Shown piece by piece: positions 58,733-64,000 of a stretch of 64,000 nucleotides of DNA (its first letter is position 1; each line of letters begins with the position of its first letter). The stretch comes from Cephalotus follicularis (lineage: Eukaryota; Streptophyta; Magnoliopsida; Oxalidales; Cephalotaceae), in NCBI GenBank assembly GCA_001972305.1, contig BDDD01002290.1, positions 172,350 through 236,349 on the forward strand, read 5' to 3'. The position numbers and the translations under genes are program-made. The notes beneath the pieces were generated by a model. That model did not search any database, was not told where the DNA came from, and worked only from the letters and a program-made list of their open reading frames with translations.

Positions 58733-58901
58733 TCCCAAAACAACGTCGTTTTAAGCTTTAACATACTCATTCCATTCCCATGTCCATAAATAGGGTTTGC
58801 AAGCATCACTTGAGTTCAAAAACTCAACATTCTCATAAAATCAAGTTTAAGATTACATCATAAATCGTAATATTACATTCAGGAAAATACCGGGCGTTAC
58901 A

Positions 58902-58906
58902 TTCCC
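58902..58906. repeat. Target-site duplication TTCCC (right)
   Basis: Right flank of the solo LTR. Confidence 0.9.
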
Positions 58907-59937
58907 CTTCCTCTTTTTCTTCTTTTTCTTTTCCTCTGCCGTCACTGTTCGCGCAATCTGCCGGCATTTCCCGGCGCCATTAGCGTTGCGAATGGAGGGG
59001 GTTTTCATCTAGAAGGCCTGCTCTTCCCATTTTGACCACCGGTGAGGCGTGATTCGGCCAGAATAGGCCAGAATCACTTAGCCTAGTCAACTCGGTGAGT
59101 CGACTCACTATCACCTGAAACCGCGCGTTTGGCGCCGAGTCTTAGCGAGTCACGGGCATGGATGTTTATAGTTGGTGAATGTGTGGCATTTTTGGGTGGC
59201 AATCAGACCTGTGGAGGTCTGGCGAGTTGACTCGGTGAGTCACGACTCGCTGCTGGCCGTGGCGTGGCATTCGGCGTCGATTCACGGTGAGTTTTGAGCG
59301 GTTCTGTGTAGACCCTTTGGTGTGGAACCCGTTTATGGGTGTTTCATAAGCTGGATGAGCTGGCCAGAATCCGGCTAGCGTTTCGGTGATGACAATGTTT
59401 TGTGTGTCGAGCATAACGAAAATGTGTTGTATGTGCAGTGTGTGAGTGGCAATTGGATTTGGCAGTGAGGACTTGATCAATTAGCGAGAACCAGTTTCGG
59501 TTCAATGGTTATTGGGAAAGGTTCGGCAATTGAACCTGCAGCTCGACTGTGCCGTTGCTACTGTGATTCCCGACTTGGAATTCCAGGTAGGGGAAGTTAT
59601 ACTTGCATATTTGAGTTCAATCATGTTGTAATGCCATTGATGAAATGCATGGTTTATGGATTGTGAATTGCGTGATTGGTGTTAGAGTTGCCTTGAGTAG
59701 TTAACCTGCCATGCATATCATGTTTTAGAGTGATTGTGGATGGAATTGCATAAACCTTTTGGGATGATTTTCCCTTGGTGTGTGAATGGTGTGATTTATG
59801 TTAGGGTTGCTATGAGTAGCAAACCTGCCTTGCCTATTGTGATTGAAACGATTGTGGATCGGATTGCATGTGTAATCATGCATGTTGACTTCCTTGATAT
59901 TGAAACGTATTGAAGAAGATGTTTTTGGTCTTCTTTA

Positions 59938-60302
59938 GCCGTCGACGTTTGAAGGAAAAGCGTCGATGCGGTGGGCTGCTATACGGGAACTGGACGCTTA
60001 GTTCCACTAGACAGTCGATGCTTTTGGGAGAAGCGTCGACGCTTTGTATTGCTACATGTGAGTGAACGACACTTGAAACATTGACGTTTGAGGTTCCTAC
60101 CTCAAAGCGTCGACGCCAAGGAGATAGATGTCGAAGCTAAGAGATAAGCGACGATGCTTAAGTGACTGGATTGAGCGTTGACGCCTAGAGTAGACATTAA
60201 CGGCTAAGAGAATTGATATAAACGTCGATGCCTAGGGTTAAGCGGTGACGCTTAAGTTACTAATATGAACGATTTGGCACCAATAGGTTAGGTGTCGATG
60301 CC
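59938..60302. repeat. Class A GTCGAC palindrome array
   Basis: About twelve copies occur. AAGCGTCGACGCTT at 60031-60044 is a perfect palindrome; others include AGCGTCGACGCC and AAGCGACGATGCTTAAG. Confidence 0.88.
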
Positions 60303-60465
60303 GAAAGGGTCGGGTTGCATTTTGAGCATATCTTTGCATTGCATTTTGATATGGAATGGATTGTTGGCTGAATGTGATTGAATTCTAAAGCGTTTTATCA
60401 TTTTAGAAGTGCATTCATGATTTTATACAATCATTATTTGAAATGAAAACATATATTTTGATTAA

Positions 60466-61645
60466 TGTGCGCTTTCAAGGTGAATAAACTACAAGGGGGG
60501 GAGGGGTGAATTGTAGCTTCTAAAAATAATTAACTTTTTGCAATTTTAATTTAACAAATCAATGAACAAGTATGTATGCAAACACGAGCAATCAAATAAA
60601 CAATTTAAAGAGAGAGAGTTAGAGAATTTGCAAACACGGTTTTTTGAGTGGTTCGGCATAACTCTTGCCTACGTCCACTTTTCCCAAGGATCTCCTTGAG
60701 TTTCCACTAGACTCCGAATACAATTACGGGTGCTATTCGGTACACCTTTGTGATTGAACCCAATCACTTACAACCCTGTTTGGGTTGACTCCCTAATTTC
60801 CTTTAGGGTTCACTCCCCTATTACAATCAAGGTAAATAGAATGAAGTTTTGTTCTAAACCTCTCAAAAGGTTAGATTTTACAAGATGAAATCACTCAATC
60901 TAATTTGGAAACAAATATTTAATAAGATACTAGATAAGAGCTTTTTGATAGAACTTCTTGATTTTGAATGCTTGTAGTATGTTTTCTTGAATGATCTTTT
61001 GTATTTTATGTCACTTGTGTTCTTCTTCTTGTTTCTCTTCAAAAACCTTTGTATATAGCCGTTTCTTTCCTAAGAGATCCATTGGGTATGTCTTGAAACT
61101 TGTTGCATAAAAAACGGGGCATTAAAACACTGTCAGAATTTTTCTAGCCGTGCAAAGCGTCGACTGTCTCCCTCAAAGCTTCGCCGCTTATATGACCGTT
61201 AGGTATTTTAATTTGAATTTGTCGAGTCAAAGCGCAGGCGTTCTGGATGTAGGAGTTGACTGTTTCCTCAAAGCGCTGATTCTTAGTGTTGAGCGTCGCC
61301 GCTATTGTCAAATTGATTTGATCCAAGAAGTCTCTATTTTTAACCGCTGACCTGAGGTCTCAAAGCGATGAGTCTCTGAATTCAAGCGCAGAGGCTTCTA
61401 ATTAGGCGTCGACGGTTTGATCATTTGTTCTTCTCCTCCGAATGCTCCAACGGTTGACGCTTTGTTCATTGTCTCGACTATTGCACAAAGCGCTAACGCT
61501 TTATTTCTGAGCGTCGACGCTTTATCATGTTTATGCAGCTTTTCTTGCTGTTTTGCGCATTCCATGTTTTTCTTGCACATAAAGAAACTTGGTTAAACAC
61601 AAATATGTTATTATCAAAACTAGGATTGAGACATAAAGGTCAACA
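60466..61645 (-). mobile_element. SIRE/Maximus-like copia LTR, minus strand
   Basis: The right end GGTCAACA followed by ATCTCCCCCTTTTTGATGATGAC is, on the minus strand, the SIRE-type purine tract (AAAAAGGGGGAGAT) and LTR start TGTTGACC. The left end is placed at TGTGCGC (60466), where the host LTR sequence stops. It contains a mixed, mostly class A palindrome array at 61152-61524. Only one LTR and 330 bases of interior are present. Confidence 0.8.
61152..61524. repeat. Class A-like palindrome array in a SIRE-like copia LTR
   Basis: Around ten copies occur, from degenerate (AAAGCTTCGCCGCTT, AAAGCGCAGGCG, AAAGCGCTAACGCTTT) to the perfect AGCGTCGACGCT at 61510-61521. One is a hybrid with a class B right arm (AAAGCGTCGACTGT near 61154). 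Confidence 0.82.
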
Positions 61646-61979
61646 ATCTCCCCCTTTTTGATGATGACAAAATTTGTTTCATTTAAAACATAATAAATGG
61701 TAAAACTTAAAACATAGTAAATAATGCACAAACATATTTTCTCCCCCTTAATTCATTATCTGGTAAAACTTAAAACATAGTAAATAATGCACAAACATAT
61801 TTGCCCCCCCTTAATTCATTATCCCCCCCTTAGTTAAACAAGGGGTTTTTACTTTTTCATTATTTCCCTATCTTTTCTTATACTTTCTGCCCCTTTTTGT
61901 TATCATTTCCAAAAGGATTTAAATTGTTATAATCAATCCAATGTCTTGTTATAAAACAATGTCATTTAAGCATTTATAG
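61646..61979 (-). mobile_element. 3' internal scrap of the SIRE-like element with purine tract
   Basis: The purine tract occupies 61646-61664. Beyond it is AT-rich non-coding sequence with a 63-base tandem duplication (61699-61761, 61762-61824) ending in C-runs. It is cut at 61979 by the next LTR. Confidence 0.75.
61699..61824. repeat. 63-base tandem duplication
   Basis: Two copies of a unit beginning GGTAAAACTTAAAACATAG, each containing a C-run that differs in the two copies (TCTCCCCC against GCCCCCCC). Confidence 0.9.
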
Positions 61980-62132
61980 TGTAACACCCGGAAATTTCAT
62001 GTATTGTAATTTCACAATGTAAATGTACTTTATTTGTGGAATTAATAAAAAGATGGATTTTTCGAATTTGATGATGTTGATTTTAAATCAATTAAGTACT
62101 TAGAAGTGTGATTGCTTAGTATGTACACTAAG

Positions 62133-62286
62133 AGCAGTCGACTGGTACAGTAGACCAGCTGACTGGTTGACTGCATATGGAAGCAGTCGACTGGTGGGAT
62201 GAACCAGTCGACTAGCGAACTGTCAAGCCACGTGGTAACGATCTGCCAGGCCAGCGGCCGGCTGTTGGGTGTGGACAACCGACTGG
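62133..62286. repeat. Class B GTCGAC palindrome array (LTR-start cluster)
   Basis: Copies such as GCAGTCGACTGG, CCAGTCGACTAG and ACCGACTGG lie about 150-300 bases after the LTR start and about 250-400 bases before TATAAAA. Confidence 0.88.
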
Positions 62287-62533
62287 ATCGTGCTCTGTTT
62301 TGTTGCATGTGACGGAAATCACATGCCACAGCTGACAGATGGAAGTGAGTGCCATCTGTGTTTGATGTAGCTAAAGGAAAGGATGAAGAGGACACCTGTG
62401 TTTCATGCAAACCTCATGGGGGGGAGGAGTTTAGACCTGTGAGTGTGTGCATGCATGTGGGGAAGGAAAGTGGCATTTAGTGCCATGTGAGAGGAGTTAA
62501 GGAAGAGAGGGAGAGAGGGAGAGAAACTCCCCG

Positions 62534-62540
62534 TATAAAA
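62534..62540 (+). promoter_or_regulatory. Candidate TATA box of the family A LTR
   Basis: TATAAAA in CCGTATAAAACG follows a purine-rich stretch. Related LTRs have CATAAAA at the same place in the landmark order (9124 and 30610). Confidence 0.6.
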
Positions 62541-63118
62541 CGTCTTCCCTCATCTCCTTAGTCCTGGCACTGAAAAGTCTAATAACAAAAGAGGACAGTA
62601 GAGAAAAACACAGAGAAAAGAGGGAAGGGAGTGTTTCTCCATTGTTGAAGCTTGGAGCTCGGGTTGGAGCTATTGGACTATTCTTGGAGCTACCGGGCTT
62701 GGAGTTGGAACTTCTGGGGAGCCCAAAACGTCACTGTTGGAACACAAAGAGGTGGACTTACAGATTCCTAACTTGGAATCAAAAGGTAGGGGAAGTTATG
62801 ATTGTAAATTCGAGTTCAATATTACTGCATGTTATGTGATTGGTTGTCTGCTAGTATAAGCCATAATGCTCAGTTGATATGACCATGATTACTACTAGTT
62901 TTACGCATGCCATGTTACTGTTGAGAATCTTTGAACTTATGTGTATGCATGTTGAGTTTTATCTTAGTATTGGATTACTGGATAAGATGCATGCTACTGT
63001 TGTGTTCCATGAGCTTGTGAAGGGCTGAATGATGATTTTCTGCCTTGAGAACATATATTGGATGCTAGTAATGATCTGTTTAAGTGGTATATATCGGATT
63101 GCATGCAACTGTTTCCCA

Positions 63119-63290
63119 GAACAGTCTACTGTCGAAGGAAGACAGCCGACTACTCAATCGAAATAGTCGACTGTTGAAGGGTGACAGTCGACTGCCTGAT
63201 GAACCAGTAGGCTGGTAGAAGGAACCAGCTGGCTACTCATGTACTGAATTCCCAGGACAGCCGACTGGTGGAGAATCCAGCCGACTGCCA
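63119..63290. repeat. Class B GTCGAC palindrome array (downstream cluster)
   Basis: Copies such as ACAGTCTACTGT, AATAGTCGACTGTT and GACAGTCGACTG lie about 580-750 bases downstream of TATAAAA. The class matches the upstream cluster. Confidence 0.88.
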
Positions 63291-64000
63291 AGCTACTGTT
63301 TGGTCCCCTCTTCCTTAAACGAAGCGCGACGATCCAGATTTCGCTTAGGATGCATTAGAGCATTTGTATGCATTGCATATACACTGTTTACTGCCTGTTT
63401 GGTTACTGTTTGTAAATCGTTTATGATTTCTAAAGTTGTGATGTTTAGAAATGCATATGTGAACTCGGAATATGCTATTTTTAGTATGAAAATGTGTATT
63501 GGTTAATAACGTATTTTCGAACGGGCTGGTAAACGATTTTCACTACTGAATTGTTCAAGGTATTTCTACTACTGAAATTGCATATTTCAAATCTTTATTA
63601 CTTCAGAAATATTTGAAAATGGACTGTCTGTTGTTGATCTAATCGATCACCACTGTACCGTTGACTGCACTGTTTACTGTTTAATTCACTGTTTGCTCTG
63701 TGAATTGCTATGTGATTGTGCTTGAGCCACTGGTGGCATGGTGGAGGCTGCCAGCGCCGGCTAGTGGTAGGGTTGACCTAGGGGCCAAGAGTATGGCTGG
63801 GTGGCTCAGTGTACTGTACTGTTGCCTCGCTCGGTCTCCTAGAGTAGGACCGGAGTGGGAGTGTAGTGTGGGGCCCGGAGTTGGCGGCGTTACATATACT
63901 GCCTGACTGTTGTGGTCCTCTTACGGACATACTGTACTGCCTATTGGTCCTTTTCGGACATTACTGTGACTGTGGATGTGATCCTGGCTGGATCACTACT

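Larger units (their letters stand above)
56686..58901 (-). mobile_element. Intact solo LTR (family A-like), 2,216 bases, class C palindromes
   Basis: The plus strand runs from TGTCACACCCCG to CCGGGCGTTACA, that is TGTAACGCCCGG...CGGGGTGTGACA on the minus strand, with TTCCC on both sides. The block CTACCTTATTGTTCCAAGTTAGGAAC (58008-58033) is the reverse of the family A AACTTGGAAT block. Both of its palindrome arrays (57431-57776 and 58511-58732) are class C, whereas family A elsewhere carries class A or B. Confidence 0.93.
56167..60465 (+). repeat. Mosaic LTR interrupted by a solo LTR
   Basis: It starts TGTAACAGCCCAGAATTTC and for its first part (56167-56685 and 58902-59450) resembles the element 4 LTR, including the GTGAGTCGACTCACT-like blocks near 59095. 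From about 59500 it resembles family A instead: CCAGGTAGGGGAAGTTAT, CATTGATGAAATGCATG. It also has a class A array at 59938-60302. It is cut at 60465 by a SIRE-like LTR, with ATTAA as the possible target copy. Confidence 0.75.
61980..64000 (+). repeat. Family A LTR, class B palindromes, running out of the window
   Basis: It starts TGTAACACCCGG. Landmarks in order: class B array (62133-62286), purine-rich leader, TATAAAA at 62534-62540, CCATTGTTGAAGCTTGG at 62639, CTAACTTGGAATCAAAAGG at 62770, class B array (63119-63290), then an end region like 27640-27900. No LTR end is reached. This is the best-preserved example of the promoter layout. Confidence 0.83.

Overview
The window is plant nuclear heterochromatin. 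It is essentially one stack of nested LTR retrotransposons, and I find no host gene, tRNA or rRNA. The evidence for a seed plant with a repeat-rich genome is the Ty3/gypsy chromovirus pol (protease, RT, RNase H, integrase, chromodomain-like tail), Athila-type gag with a TGGCGC-type primer site, Ty1/copia remnants including a SIRE-type end, initiator-Met-tRNA primer sites (TGGTATCAGAG), purine tracts next to TGTAAC LTR starts, and 5-bp target duplications. I cannot name the species.

Layout. 1-2473: two minus-strand chromoviral LTR pieces. 2474-5062: 5' end of a copia element. 5063-10017: gypsy element 1 (gag-less pol plus 3' LTR). 10018-12817: LTR fragments and an inverted duplication. 12818-16953: minus-strand Athila-like element with a dead gag and one LTR. 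16954-28462: gypsy element 2 (pol plus 3' LTR), whose LTR is split by a complete non-coding LTR element at 21733-27603 with target duplication TTGTT. 28463-31120: copia scrap and an LTR fragment. 31121-38975: minus-strand copia complex in which one LTR serves two internal regions. 38976-45043: gypsy element 3 (minus). 45044-56166: gypsy element 4, with a very long LTR (about 4.7 kb without its insert) carrying a 186-bp higher-order minisatellite and a solo LTR (target duplication TTAGA). 56167-60465: a mosaic LTR holding another solo LTR (target duplication TTCCC). 60466-61979: SIRE-like LTR. 61980-64000: start of another chromoviral LTR.

All coding regions are decayed by stops and frameshifts. 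In elements 1, 2 and 3 the second catalytic aspartate of RT is replaced, by a different residue each time.

The strongest unexplained signal is a set of clustered near-palindromes built on GTCGAC. There are three arm classes: A = AAGC-GTCGAC-GCTT, B = ACA-GTCGAC-TGT, C = AAGAC-GTCGAC-GTCTT. Clusters lie in nearly every LTR, often one on each side of the inferred promoter. One class dominates each LTR. The class differs between related LTRs at matching positions, and the motifs also occur in unrelated Athila-like and SIRE-like LTRs. No feature type I know explains this, so I treat it as the candidate undescribed system of the window.
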